Part shown: piece after piece, positions 38,301 to 51,086 of the stretch
Numbering within the stretch: the first letter of the stretch is position 1
Layout of the letters: each line of letters starts with the position of its first letter
Assembly (NCBI GenBank): GCA_916610825.1
Contig: OU744447.1
Coordinates: 38,703,575-38,767,574 of the forward strand
Length of the DNA: 64,000 bases
Direction of reading: 5' to 3'
From: Haliclystus octoradiatus
Lineage: Eukaryota; Cnidaria; Staurozoa; Stauromedusae; Haliclystidae
Position numbers and translations under genes: made by a program
The notes under the pieces: model-generated
Seen by the model: only the letters and a program-made list of their open reading frames with translations
What the model was told of the DNA's origin: nothing
The model's database searches: none

Positions 38301-41031
38301 TCAGTGGTAGAACAAAGCCATAGATTTACGAATCGGCAACGTTGGATGATCAAAGACAATATTAAAGAGTAACCTTTTGTTTATATTTAACAAAGAGCCA
38401 GGTTATAAGAACTAGAATATATATTACGATCGATGTCAGTCGATAACAACGCCGGGATCAGAATTAAAAGTAGTTTACGTAATTATTGAGGTCCGCCTCT
38501 AAACTGCAGATTTATAACCCTTAGTAAGATAAATGAAGATGGATGTAGAAATAAATCCACAATTTCAGAATCTGCTTTACGTGAGATAACAATCGCTAAT
38601 AAAATAACCCTATAACGAAGAACACCATGGTGATGTGTAATCTCGCTCTTTAGTGTAGCTACATCATTCTAATGTCCTTACATTGTACGCAAACAGAGTG
38701 AATCGAACCGGTCGTAATTGCGTTGTTTTTCAGTGTACAAAACATCGCTAAGTGCCTCTGATTATCTATTGTCGCTCAAGCGAGAAAGGAAATACAACAT
38801 TATTTTGTTGCTAAAATAACGCATCATCGCTGCCAATTCAACACTAATTGCTTTTGGCTGCTAAAACATTAAACTAAAAACCATAAATACATGCCATATA
38901 TAATTATGATGCCCGGTCTATTGATGACGGTCCTTCAGAATATCGGCTACCATAGCAACATGGTTAACCACAAAATGTATACGCGTAAAAGAGACTACTT
39001 GAAATTGAGAAACATACCTGGAGTGCTTTATCGTTGCCAAGCAACGTGGCTCTGTGTAGCGCTGTCTCTCCGTTCAAGCAACGAAAGTCAACGAATCCAC
39101 CGTAGGCAATGATGGCCTTCAAAAGTTCACCGTGGTAGCTATGGATAACCAACAGCGATAGCGGGGTCTCTAACAGAAGAAAAACAAACAGTACATACAT
39201 TTACTCACAAAATGAAGCGAAAATGGAAAATGTAAATTACGCAAATGCCGATGATGGAATAGCCTGCGTACCAGCCCCGAGGTTTTTTCTGAGTTTCTAA
39301 ACCTATGATTTCAGGAAAACGTTGGGGCTGGTACGCATGCTAGTGATGGAAATGCTAGAATTAAAGTTTATTTGAATGGTAATGATCGGTTTAATTAATT
39401 TACACAAAAACTAGTACTGTCTAACTTGTTCTAATTGTTGAAAGGAGCTAAAGTAAAGCCTTGGCATCACATTGGTACGAACAGACAGACGGACATATTG
39501 ACATATGACAAAATGACATACCCCCTGTTTTTTCTTCGTGGAAATTAGGGTCCAGCCCTCTCTCCAGTAATAATTTCATTTTTTCAGCATTTCCTTGGAT
39601 TAGAAATTCCAGAAATTTCTTTTGATTGGTCTGTGAATGACAACGCAAATAAAATATAGATTGATCAGGTTATCTATTATCTTTGGTAACTATGACAACC
39701 CAAGCAGGAGAGAGCCACTAACCTTGGTGTTTACTTTGTGTAATTTCCTTTCGTCGAGATGGAGTGATCTGTAAATACGTCTTTTGAAACGGAACTACCG
39801 GCAGAAAAAGAATGACAAGGGTCATGAACCACGCATTCCAAAACAAAAGTTGTAAATAAAGAATTGATGAAATACTGTCATAAACTGAAATAGCTGTTAT
39901 CCAAATCTGTAGATTGTAGATCCAAATATCAAAGACCATCCCTTGACAATCAACACAAGGATACTTTCTATTTATATGTTACATCCTAACTGAAATCATT
40001 AGCATCGGGTGTCCATCTTCTGTTTCTTATAGAGAAAAACAAACGCTAAAACTTGCATCAAAACTTATAAATACAAGTAAACAACTGCAAACTGTATAAT
40101 AATTGTTATATGCTACTTTATCTGACATCTGACACAAATTGTCGGATTTGGGGGCAAACATTACATTCTATTCTGCATGCTTTCAGAGCCTTCAGACACG
40201 TCAGCCTTCAGAGCCTTTGCCACATACGTTGATTATGAACTTCTGCCAATTTTTAGGTACTGTACTTTTAATAAATGATAAAATAACCTTTTGTACGAGC
40301 CTGTCTGCATTATAGAATACGTTGTTCATAATTTCGACTTTCCTCGTGCGAGGCATTGTGATCATATCAAAGGAATGATTGTGTGAAGTAAAAAGAGTAA
40401 ATGCATGGTACATTCAAAGACATAATTTTAATAATAAAAGAACTCAATTGACCCAGTTAATAAACATGTAAACATTTACTTAATGACGATTCGGTTTACA
40501 GGTAACTATTGATCATAAGTCTGTATTAACTTGTTTAAGATGATAACCTACTTCGAGATACGGGTCCGTTCTGATAGATGCATATTCACATAATCTTCTT
40601 TCTTCTTCTAGAAACTTCCCTGCCCGTCCATTGTGTGGCAATTGATAAAAGCCAAAGTTCAATGGATCTTTTAGTTTCTGTATTATAGGAACATAATCAA
40701 ATAATAATCATTGAAATGTCTGTCCAGAAGAACTATTAATTTTGATTATTAAAATACTACATTCATGGGCCTAAGTCTTACGATTTTGTTGAATTCGTGA
40801 AGAACTGTCTGTTTGAGATCATACACACAATCGTTGAGGGAAACATTGAAATCCATCTATAACAACAAATATCATAATTAATAATGAAACCAACGTACGA
40901 TGAGCGATAGAAAACAAAACGAACTACGTAACAATTTGATATACCTGAAGATCGTCTGCATAAGGAATGGCCACCGTTAGGATAAGTCTTTCGCTTTCTG
41001 CTGAAGCTGTTGTATCTTCTTCGCCCGCCAT
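32371..41031 (-). CDS. SHANK: SHANK-family postsynaptic scaffold protein, 11 exons
   Basis: Exons: 41031-40945, 40856-40782, 40677-40552, 40304-40288 (17 nt), 39768-39723, 39630-39522, 39169-39018, 37979-37935, 36358-33518, 33282-33230, 32596-32371 (stop TAA). The total is 3777 nt, 1258 residues. Domains: N-terminal SPN/ubiquitin-like region about 10-105 (GFYQLPHNGRAGKFLEEERR), ankyrin repeats about 118-335, SH3 about 467-525 (YLVVNDYAATGPGELELQRG), PDZ about 555-650 with carboxylate-binding loop GFGFQLRG, a long Ser/Pro/Gln-rich region with a PPKPPPRG segment and a PPPY motif, and a C-terminal SAM domain (WLESLSLGQYKSTFIDNDIR...GHRL). This is the complete SHANK order; mammalian paralogues are larger (roughly 1700-2200 residues). 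SHANK proteins link membrane receptors and the actin cytoskeleton. The gene converges on TPCN2, with 459 bp between stops. Confidence 0.94.
33010..33174. mobile_element. hAT-like MITE, copy 2
   Basis: Ends GCAGGGTCAGACAAC and complement of CATGGTCCGACAAAAG. It is flanked by a perfect 8-bp duplication ATCACAAA (33002-33009, 33175-33182). It shares the GGAATCCTAG and TTTTGTCGGAC words with the copy at 11331-11501. It lies in the last SHANK intron. Confidence 0.78.
33383..33424. repeat. Direct repeat, two 20-bp copies
   Basis: Two consecutive near-identical copies of GTAGTAATTCCTTTTACT in the SHANK intron between exons 9 and 10. Confidence 0.7.
36359..39017. other. SHANK introns 7 and 8 region
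   Basis: Apart from the 45-nt exon 37935-37979 nothing coding was found. Open frames at 36447-36758 and 37878-38126 are exon extensions or chance. Confidence 0.6.
39265..39337. repeat. Small hairpin element
   Basis: Perfect 14-bp inverted arms TGCGTACCAGCCCC and GGGGCTGGTACGCA enclose about 45 bp whose inner part (GGTTTTTTCTGA/TCAGGAAAAC) also pairs. It lies in SHANK intron 6 and is probably a tiny MITE. Confidence 0.65.
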
Positions 41032-44000
41032 GATGCAGTAGAAGATAAGCTCTATTCTGCAAGTAAACGTTCAAAACAAACGGTTATCTAGTAGCTGTTA
41101 TGTACGGCCGCTTCCATGGTAGACATTCGGATATATATCGTGTCCGCTGGTCTCGTCGACATCAAAATGACATATGACATAATGGCGGATAAACACAATA
41201 GTTTCTATGGTGACCATACACTAATGAAATACGAGATCGTGGTTTATTGTGAAATAGAACAGAATTGAAAAGGCAAGGACCGCTATATAATTAATTGCTT
41301 ATTTGGCTATGTTTTAATTAGTTCAGACAAAGGATATCTATGGTCGACGTGGTTGAAAATAAATACGCCTTGAATGATTTTGGTTAGGTTTATAGCACAC
41401 CCACAAGCAAGACCTCTCTGGTTAAATCACGGCTTGCAATCTTTATCAATATAGGCTGGTTACGGCATGAACTTCAGAAATATTTACGAGAGTTAAAGTA
41501 ACTTTAAAATAGCATTCAGCTGATGTTAATTGTTTACTACTATGCGCCAAGATCGACAAGATACATGAATCGATGTATTGATGTTAATAATAGAATTCTA
41601 CAATCAGTTTGTTTGTACCTGTTCCTAACTTATCTAATTTTGCTCATATCAGTTAGTTTTAAAATAATTCTTAATTAATACTCTGGCTGTTACAGCTGTC
41701 TTAATATTTTATCATAATTGGTATATGAAAGCATAGTCACTAGATATTCTAGCGACTATGATGAAAGTATATTAGACTGTCATGTGGCCATGATATGACC
41801 TACGAGTCAGCGTATGTACATGGAATATGTAACCTTTTATGTAATCAAAGTGAATTTAAATTTAACTTATCAAATTGAATCATTTGAGAAAGTACAAACT
41901 AAATCTTTTTGTGCCCTGATCAAACCATTTGCTGGGAGACTAGCTTCCTCTTCATTCAAATTTGAATGTTAAAATGGAATAATAAAAACAACTTGAGAAC
42001 TATAGTGGTCACAGTACTGTACACCAAATGTCGAATCTACGATAATGGAAATAATCAAAATATGAATGTTTATATCGGTTGAAGTCAATCGTTAGCTATT
42101 TGTCGAGTTTGTGTGATCTTCTAGCTGGATTTTCAAATTCAACAATATTTTGAAAGAGCAATCGCAGTACATGGTTCAAATAATAACATCAAAAATATCA
42201 AAAGAAACTCATTTATTATTCATTAAATGTATTTGAAATTAATTAATCATCAGACAGAAGCTTACCTCCGGGGAAATGAAGAAATATAATTAACAAAGGA
42301 TAACAAGCCAGACCAGCAAATATCGCTGCTTTACGTTTACAACAGACGACAGTACTTGTAAAACGTTTGAACGTTTCCAACCGATGATAAGTTCACTCTG
42401 CCTGATTCAAATCAGTTAATTCGACACCGTTAGCCATGATCATCCATTAGTCAGAAATAGATAAACATTTCCTTCACTTTTGGTACATAAAATCGAGGAT
42501 TTTGAATCCCATTCAAGCTTCTCTTCTGCAAATACACGATGTTTACTGTCGATGAGAATTTTCTGATTTCGTTGAATATTTTTTGAGCGCCGACGATGAT
42601 TGACAGCTACTGACTCGTTTTTTGCTCTTTTGATGAGTAGAACATGCTAATGAGACTGTCTGCGTTTTGATTGGTTTACCCAGGCTGTTACATGACACAC
42701 ATAAAGTCAGCATGAAAACAGATTATAATAAATATTTTACATTCAAGAGATGGATTTTCATATGACTATAACTCGTATATTAGAGATCAAATTTCACATT
42801 GATAAACAAATTAATTGAAGACAATAGCTAGCATTGATTGAACTGATTGAAAATCTTTCTGAATTAAGCCTGTTTTCTATGCCTTTAAAATGAAAAGAAT
42901 ATATTATTGAAGTCTCATATAAGACAAAAATAATATTGTGTTGGCTTTTCTTTTTCGTATTTTATTGCCAAATACTACGGAATTGCTTTGCGGTATTTCT
43001 GCCGTGGTTAAAGCCAACCATACAGCCAACATTACAGTTGTGTGGGTGCCCCTGTAAGCCATCAACCCACATCACACTTACAGTCATCCTGGTACAATTT
43101 AAACGCCTAGACTTGTGGGCTGTGGCCACCTTTTCCACAGGACGGTAATTTTATATTTGAATGTAATGATTACTTGATTGTTGATCCAATCGCAGTGTTA
43201 TAGTGCTCAATGTCAGTAAAAGACAGAACAGTAGAATAAATAAAGTCAATGACTACACATTTTACTCGGAGCTCAGAGTTTCACGCTTTAAGCGATCTTC
43301 TAGCGATCTTCAGACAGAGTGAAAAACATACATGGATGTTTCCTATTTGAACCTACAATGTGCAATGCAGCTATTGTTTACAATTAAATAAAGTTCTAGT
43401 ATTTATTGTAACAGAGTGTCATTGTTAATTGATTTCCTTTTATATGCTGTTTTTGGTTATGTTTTTGTTGCCTTGTAATCAGATAAAACAAATTTGTTCT
43501 CATGCCGGCATTTCGATATTAATAGTTCTGATCGTTTGTTAAGTAATGTATTTGAATGTATATATTATAAATGCTACACGGCATTACAACATACATACAT
43601 ACATACATTTATATCAGATTTAAATCAGACATGTGGAATCAAAGAATTATAAAGAATATAAATATATACTTTATATACTTCTTTATAAATCATTCACTTT
43701 ATATAACTCTGATTATGTTATGTAATGTATACTGTTAGTCACTGCATGATGATTGACAGTGAGGAAGAATTGGTGATTTCCCTGAAGTCTGAATTCGAAT
43801 CAGATAATTAATTTGATATTTGATATTTATTTTTTATTTATTTGATTTCTCCCTTATCTTCTATAAATCGTTTGTTTCCAACTTTCCCCTCAGAAACGAA
43901 GTTCATGAACGCGTTGAATCTCATTTTCATGAACATAGTCGGACAGTTCAGAATTAATCATGGCTTTATGGGATGGGTCATAACAGTATTTTGGATTGAT

Positions 44001-45559
44001 GAGCTATATGTTATATGCCAGTTGTATTCTTTATACTGTAAATATATAATATTTCGGGTTAGTTGTTTAAATATTGAACTGTTCAAGTGAAGGTCTCTTT
44101 TAATCATGAAGAAACAGTTGAGATGTATCCGTCTTTTTGACCAATGGCAGTCCACAATATTTACCCATTCCGATCTCAATGCTCTTCGCACATAGATATA
44201 GACCGATATCTCTAATTAGAAACGTGACGGATATCAGAAAATGACCTTAGAAATGATAAGTCTTCATTTGCAAATGACTTTTCCGCTTGAAAATGCTGCG
44301 TTCAATGCTATAAAGCACGTCATCATTGCCGTTGGCCATATGTCAATATGTAATGTATTTGGTAGCCATTATGGTATCTCGATCGTAAGTCTTGAGTAAG
44401 TAGATATCCAACTGTAGATTTACAGAGAAATAATTCAGCCTGTATAGCGGTGCATTAACATCAGTGGATTAACATATTGTTATGGATTGTTAGCGGGAGG
44501 GCATTAAAAGAAGATCGTGTGCAAAATGTTCTGCCAGCTGTCCAACCGATCATTAGGACCAGGAAGCACAAAGAAATGGTTTCAATATGATAAAATAATG
44601 TAACACAGATATCATAGATGACGATCAAGAATATAGGTGGTGACGATTCAAAGATATTCCACAAAATTCTTTCCAGTCGCATATCTTCTTTAAACCTCTT
44701 CCACATTGGGCCTGTACTCCACTACTTTACCATCGGTGGCTGTTTCTTATCGTCGTGGCTAGATCATGGGGAACTAGGACATTTTTATGACTTTTTTTTG
44801 TTTTATTTGTATTAAATTCAGTTTTCAATCGGCTTTGAAAATTCTTTTTGCATCTCGTACCTAAATATATTTACTACAAGTCTGTCTTGTATAGAAGGAA
44901 AAATAAAAATTTATTGCAACAAATGTTAGTCAACCAAAAAGGTTTATAAACAAGTTTAGTTTAAAAGTTGAATAACTTTTTTATTTTTTGAATTATACAT
45001 GGTAGATATGTGGTAAATATACAAATGTACCAGATACGGCAGAACAAAGAATTTTTAGAATCGGTTGAAAACTGAATTTAATAAAAATAGAAGAATCGAT
45101 AAAAACTCTTAAAATGTCCTTGAGTTACCCCTGATCTAGCCTCGACCGTTTCTTTATAGTACATTACTGAACGGAATGGTTGGTCTTGTGGAACTAGGCT
45201 AGCTATATCATCTTTGGTAGACATCTTAAATGAACTTCGTAAACTTCAAGCTGGAAGAATATAACAATGAAAAGCAAACTCCCCAAGATTGATCTCAAAT
45301 CACAAAATCCTATTAAATAAAGAATATATATAAATCTCATTATAGCCATTCTCCGTATCCGACCCTATATAGTATTGTGGGATAGGTCAGCTAAATTGTA
45401 GGTATGGGTATCTCATGATGTTTGGCAAATAGAATTATGGCATAGAGGGATAAACTTAGTTTCAACTTTCGAAAGACAAAAGTACTGAAGCTAGAGAATA
45501 ATTTCAAATAATAATAATGAGAAGGTCAAGAAAGACACATTATTTGGTTGTAACTCCAA

Positions 45560-45890
45560 GTTTCACGTTATAAAACGATCAACAGACAACAAATACTAAC
45601 CCTGATAATGTTCTTTGTTGGAAATCCGTAAGATTGCTTGGTATTCAGGAATCTGCATACCACTTCACATTTCCCTTTGTTCATTGTTAATCCTATGTCT
45701 TTGCATCGTTCTTCTAGCATTTTGACGTCTGCTATACTGTTGTGTAGAGTCATATGCTATTGTTCCATCATCCAGATATCAAATATTTAATGGGCTTCGA
45801 AGTTGGAGATAATGGGTTGGAGAGAAGTGCTAAATAGCAAGGGGTATACTCCATCAGTCGATTGGATATCATAATATTCACCAAAGTGAA
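45560..45890 (-). pseudogene. Reverse-transcriptase fragment
   Basis: The minus strand reads phrases typical of a non-LTR reverse transcriptase: PLLFSTSLQPIISNFEAH, then a catalytic-region remnant ending WMMEQ, and DVKMLEERCKDIGLTMNKGK. At least two stops or frameshifts interrupt it. It points away from the fragment at 46200-46970. Confidence 0.7.
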
Positions 45891-46199
45891 GACAAGATGA
45901 CGAGGCATATGATTGGATACGTAGCTTTGGTGCAGGAGGCAGGGATACAAGCCTCGACTGATTCCTTAGCTGTTGCAGCTAGGAGACTAGCATTAGTTAG
46001 TTCATCAAATGTTTTTTGCGTCACTGGCATTAGTGGCATGTCTATCCATCCCTCCAATAGTATCAGAAGAGATCCTGTATACACATACGGGGACCGTATA
46101 TATGCCATTGATGCAGCGACACAAAAACATTCTATGAACTCCTTGCTATGTAATGTCAAGAGAACCTCATGTTCGCCTCCTATAGCTACAACAGCTAAG

Positions 46200-46970
46200 G
46201 AATAAGGAGCGTGGCTCGTAGCCCTTCCATCTGCGTCAACGGGACTGTTCCTCATAAACCAGCATATTTGAATAGCGATGGGACTTCGCCGGAGACTTCG
46301 CCTTGGAGTAAAAATTTTTGAAAACCACGCAAGTGCTGTGTGGAAAAAGTACAACAGGGTGGATATCACGGCCTTTCCTGTAAGAAATCAGCTGGAAGAC
46401 GGTCCCGACATCCTGAGGCTAACGCAGTAATACACAGAGCTCTGAATACAGCCATTGTCCCACCCCTGCTAGAACCTCCAGACCCCAGTCGAGAAGACGG
46501 AAGAATACGAGCTGGCCCGCCAGATGGACTATATGGTCGCAGATACCTTGAAAAAGAGGCCGATGTCTGGCATAGCATTTTACTTGAGTAGATTCGTATG
46601 CCATATGTAACATCAAACATCAGCCAATCAACGATCACAGCCAGTGCAGCAGCCGATAATGCAGAAGCAAACAAAGAATAAAAATATGAGTCTCCCGGGC
46701 AAGGATATGTACATTTCAAGCAATAGCAGCCGAGACTACAGGGCAAACATTTTATGAATGAAGTCAAAGTTAATCAAAACTTATCATCAAATAACAGATG
46801 AAAAACGTTCAAGGGCATTCCTGTGTCTGAGAATATCTGTGGCCAAACCAGAGGGGAAATGATGCAGCGTATTATAGAAACCATGCAGGGGGCCAACACG
46901 GGAACATCTTGGGGAGATAGGGAACATCAAAGTATCACGTTTCCTGTTATCATTTTTAAGAATGAGATAC
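46200..46970 (+). pseudogene. C-terminal fragment of a reverse-transcriptase element
   Basis: The plus strand reads HGLSCKKSAGRRSRHPEANA followed by IHRALNT...EPPDPSREDGR and a PDG motif. This is the same C-terminal module (Cys/His knuckle plus RPDG-type block) as the old element around 29514-30060. An upstream stop and frame changes show that it is dead. Plus-strand frame 45897-46199 may be its upstream continuation. Confidence 0.7.
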
Positions 46971-49900
46971 ACTTAAATAAGTAAATCAATATGATGTGGA
47001 TAAAAAACAACTCAAAAATCAAAGAAATGTGTGCTGGAATTGCTGTAAGTCAAAAAAAACTTTGCTCGCCTACGCTCGCACTACTTTGCAAATATCATCT
47101 TTGCGTTCACATATAACTAGTTGAAATTTCCGGTTTAATCAGAAAAAAATCGGATCGATCCGTTCGCGTTATTAATAATTCAACATCTCTAATACCCTTG
47201 CAGCCATTACCCGGTAATCCAACGAGCCTGGTGCCTTTGAGCACCAAATTAGTTGAGATGGCTGTTTCAATACCACTTTTGTGCTCGCTACGCGGGTGGT
47301 AGCACGGCTTCCTCTATTTATGAAATGAGCTTCCATTTCAGCATCATTTTCACTCAAGTATTTAGGGAACGATTTCCTTTCTAAATTTGGTTCTTAACAA
47401 TGCTCATGAGTCATGATAATACAATTTTTCATATACACGCCGTGTTTAACAAATATGTTGCCATTATCTCGGCACCAAGGACAAGCGAAACATTCAGAAA
47501 GATTAAGTTTTTAAGCAAATTAAGGTGAAGGCGTTATTACTTTAGTACTTAGCATGGAAAGACGCTTTCCAGCAAAACTTTTAGGGAAAATAGCCAATTT
47601 TCAAATGGGAACAAATGCTAGTTTTTCAACTTGGGAACCTAGCACCCCCTCTGAGGGGGCCCTCAGCATTACCTTTCTGTATATTGTCATGCTAATTTTG
47701 GAGCAGTTTTTTTTTAATATTTGAAGTGGAGTACCTAAATCCAAAACAACAAAACAAACAAAGAATTTCTCTTGATGACCAATTGCCATAATTGTTTCTA
47801 TTCCTATATGTTGGATGATAAACTACGGTTGGATAATATTGGTGATAATTCACCATTGCGATCTTTCTGTCTTTGGAGGCTGTATATATCTTAATTAACT
47901 GCTGTATACAGCCTATACTAGTAGTTGGAGCTATCCACATCAACTTCCTCCACCAATCAAGTGTTTTGTGTTTTAATATTCACGACATGGAAGGTTCTCC
48001 CGTTCAAGGAACAGACCATTAAACGTTGATGAACTGTTTAATAAAGGGTTACCACATACTTGTAGTGTATTCATATTTACAACACGAGTGAAGTATTGAA
48101 AACTCGAGCCTGCGAGGTGAGTGCTTTTAATACTTTCTAATGCTGAGTGTCTTTCAACGTTTCCGAGTGAGTACTACACTTTCTTATAAACCTATAAAGG
48201 ACTCCCGGATGATAATTTACATTCGAAATTGTCCAACATAATATATATCACAAAGAAAGCTATAGCACATTATAAATTGCAACATAGTTAATGATTGAAT
48301 AGATTTACTTACAACACTTTATGATATCCATACTTTAATATAAATTATGTATTATTCAATATGAAATCTTACTTTACTAATCTCTTGTATCATAATGCTG
48401 CTTTTTATTATTTATCCTGCTGAGACCATGTATAAATCAGTGCCGCCGATTCGCATGAATAGAGTATGCAAATCTTATATATGAATATGTATAGATACAA
48501 TTAAATTTATCTGGTTAATTATCATTGAGACACATTCGCTTGCTAATGTTTTATTTTTTGGACGAAATTTCTTCTACTCAAACTGATTCGTGAATGATGA
48601 AAGCATGACGAAGACAGTGAGATAGATGATACCACCGTAATTGACCAATTCGTGATCCAAGCACTGCATTGCCCTCTTTGCCATCTGCTCTGACGAAGCA
48701 TGGCCGGTTTTACTATCCTCCAATGATTTACTCATATAATTATGTGGTATCCCGTATACTAATTAATTTCTATATCTATCTAAATGATCTGATATCTGAT
48801 TGGTTAAGCTCTCGTTATATGATTCCAAAAGATGTTTATCGTATAGTAAGCAATTATAAAATGATATAAATAAAATTATTAGTGTTATTATATTTCTTTA
48901 CAGTTATGATGATGCAATGATTAATAATACCAAAACCATGAAAATACATCATCATCGACATGACGTAATCAAGATATATGGTATAGTGCAACCGACAGCT
49001 ACAGTACAACGGTACTTGTGGCAACCGACCGGCATCAGATGCAGTCAGAACAGGCATGTACTGAGTAAGTGAGTCCAAATTGACAGTACGACGATAATTA
49101 TATCTGAACTATGGTATGAGTGACCCTGCAACCTACTAAAATGACTATCTCCTGTTCTCGCTCCTCGCTTTATGTCTGCTTGTGACTTCTTCGTTACATT
49201 TCAGCAACCTTTTGACAGTCAGTGTGAGCCCGTGAGGGATATTGGGATAGGCGTGCTTGTTAATTGCTTTGCAAATTGAAATTAAAATCTATTTTGTAAC
49301 TAATTAAACATCAACAACGATGCATTTGATTGGTCCGACTGGAAAGCTCCAGACCAGGCAGAAAACGTTGGCAGGATAATAATTGCCGATATTGTCTCGA
49401 TTTCACAGGTTGATGCCGAAACTATATGCGCAAATGAGCATCGAGCAGCACATAGCGATCGAGACGGTCACGCCCACGATGGTGCCGCTTTGATTCGCCT
49501 CCTATACGAGAAACAGCACCCGTTACAAGTGTCACTTATTAGTTCAGCTCGGCCAACACAGCCGGAGTCATCGTTCTGATCATGTTCTGATTGACCTGAT
49601 ACTAAAACTAATATAAAACCACGAACCCTCGACGTCATAATGTAGACACGGACTTTTGCTAGATCATCGTTACTTTAAGTACCGTATTTCTATGAAGTAG
49701 ATGTGAACGGCATGGAGACATTGGCAGTAGTGTTGACAGTGATATAATTTGAACGTTTAAATATTATTTAATACGATTAAAGTTGACATATGATATTCAA
49801 GCAGAACGAGGTAGTTCAAAGTGCACCATGGATTGCGGAATGAAGTGGACATCGCATTCCGTTCTCAAAGTTATTAATCAAACGACGTCTTTTGTAGTGT

Positions 49901-51086
49901 TATTGTTGTGGCGTCAAGGCAATAGAATCTAGCTCTCTAGTGGCATATTTCATAGTCCTTGTATTTCCTGTTAATTGAAGACTTTATTGTTCATCGGTTG
50001 TTAAAAACAGATCCACGTTTTTTAAAAACTTTAATTGAATAGTCATTCACGACAAACGCACGCAAACTAACATTTCTAACAAACTTGGATTTCAGTTGAA
50101 ATTTTATGCAGGCGGACCACTAAAAATTTTGACTAGTATCAATAACAATATTATTTATTTGAATAACTTCATCTGACCCTAAGCATATCATAGCATATTT
50201 CGTATCCATGCTTGTTTAATCCCCTTGATAGCCATTTGATAGTAGAGACGTAAGAATTTTTGAAGTTACAATATTTGCCAAAAATGACATCGCAACTGAC
50301 TACACGGGTGACACAGAGGATTAAGTGAGTTTTCTCAAAGATTTCTCTCTCACAAGTGGCAACATTATATAAAAGAGAATACATTAAAAGTGATTAAAAT
50401 TCAGGTATTTAGTCAGTCATATAATTCTATTCACGTTAACAACAGAAGACCAGCAGAGATGTAGCAAAAAAGACTTCCTTAGGGATAGACCGATAGATAG
50501 GGTCGAAATGAATAAAACCATTGCGGGCCACTCAATTCATCATGCGTTTACCCCCGTCGTTGCTGTGTAACATAGAATCTTCCCATCGACCAATGACATT
50601 ATTGTTTTTGTTATAAATTAGCATGATATGCCTCATTGGTGTTGCTGTCTCATCGAATAACCTAATGAATTGTAGCGTGAACACCCGTCTCTCATTTGCG
50701 GACAGGACCGCATCGTTCGTCACCAAGGCGCGATCATTCGTTCGTTTATGTGCTCGTCACATGTGTACCGCCTGTCGCCGCAACCAACCAACAAACACAC
50801 AATCAGCCATCCATTCCAAGCAACGTCAGTCAATGTGGGTGAACAGTTCACTCTCTTCTATCTTGCTTCAGCGTGTGCATCGGATGTTGTGCGAGAAGAG
50901 CAACGTTGGTGGTGTCTTCTGAGTTGATAGCCAGATCTGTTAACTCCCTTTACAGTTGGGCATCGACGTAGTTGACTCATTCATCGTTCTCTCATTGCCA
51001 ACAAATAGATGCAATTAAATATTTATTACATATTACAAAAGTTAACATTCTTATTGTACAAGTGAACAGCACTGATTATTTCAAAA

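Larger units (their letters stand above)
41032..51086. other. Intergenic region between SHANK and cyclin D
   Basis: A 10-kb stretch between divergent genes. It contains a rearranged reverse-transcriptase element (45560-46970), a CATA microsatellite near 43594, a repeat-like block at 42990-43145, and a hairpin-like AT repeat near 48060-48185. No conserved gene was recognised. The 99-codon frame at 50623-50922 (+), just upstream of cyclin D, has no family similarity and may be 5' untranslated sequence or chance. The SHANK and cyclin D promoters must lie at the two ends. Confidence 0.55.

Noticed and set aside
44461-44815. Open frames on both strands with hydrophobic stretches.
   Set aside because: No start, splice or family evidence. 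Could be an old transposon piece, but I cannot support it.
45878-46767. Minus-strand frames of 133 and 163 codons.
   Set aside because: The opposite strand carries recognisable retroelement motifs (HGLSCKKSAGR), so these are shadows.
50623-50922. 99-codon plus-strand frame upstream of cyclin D.
   Set aside because: No family similarity or splice support, and composition like untranslated sequence.
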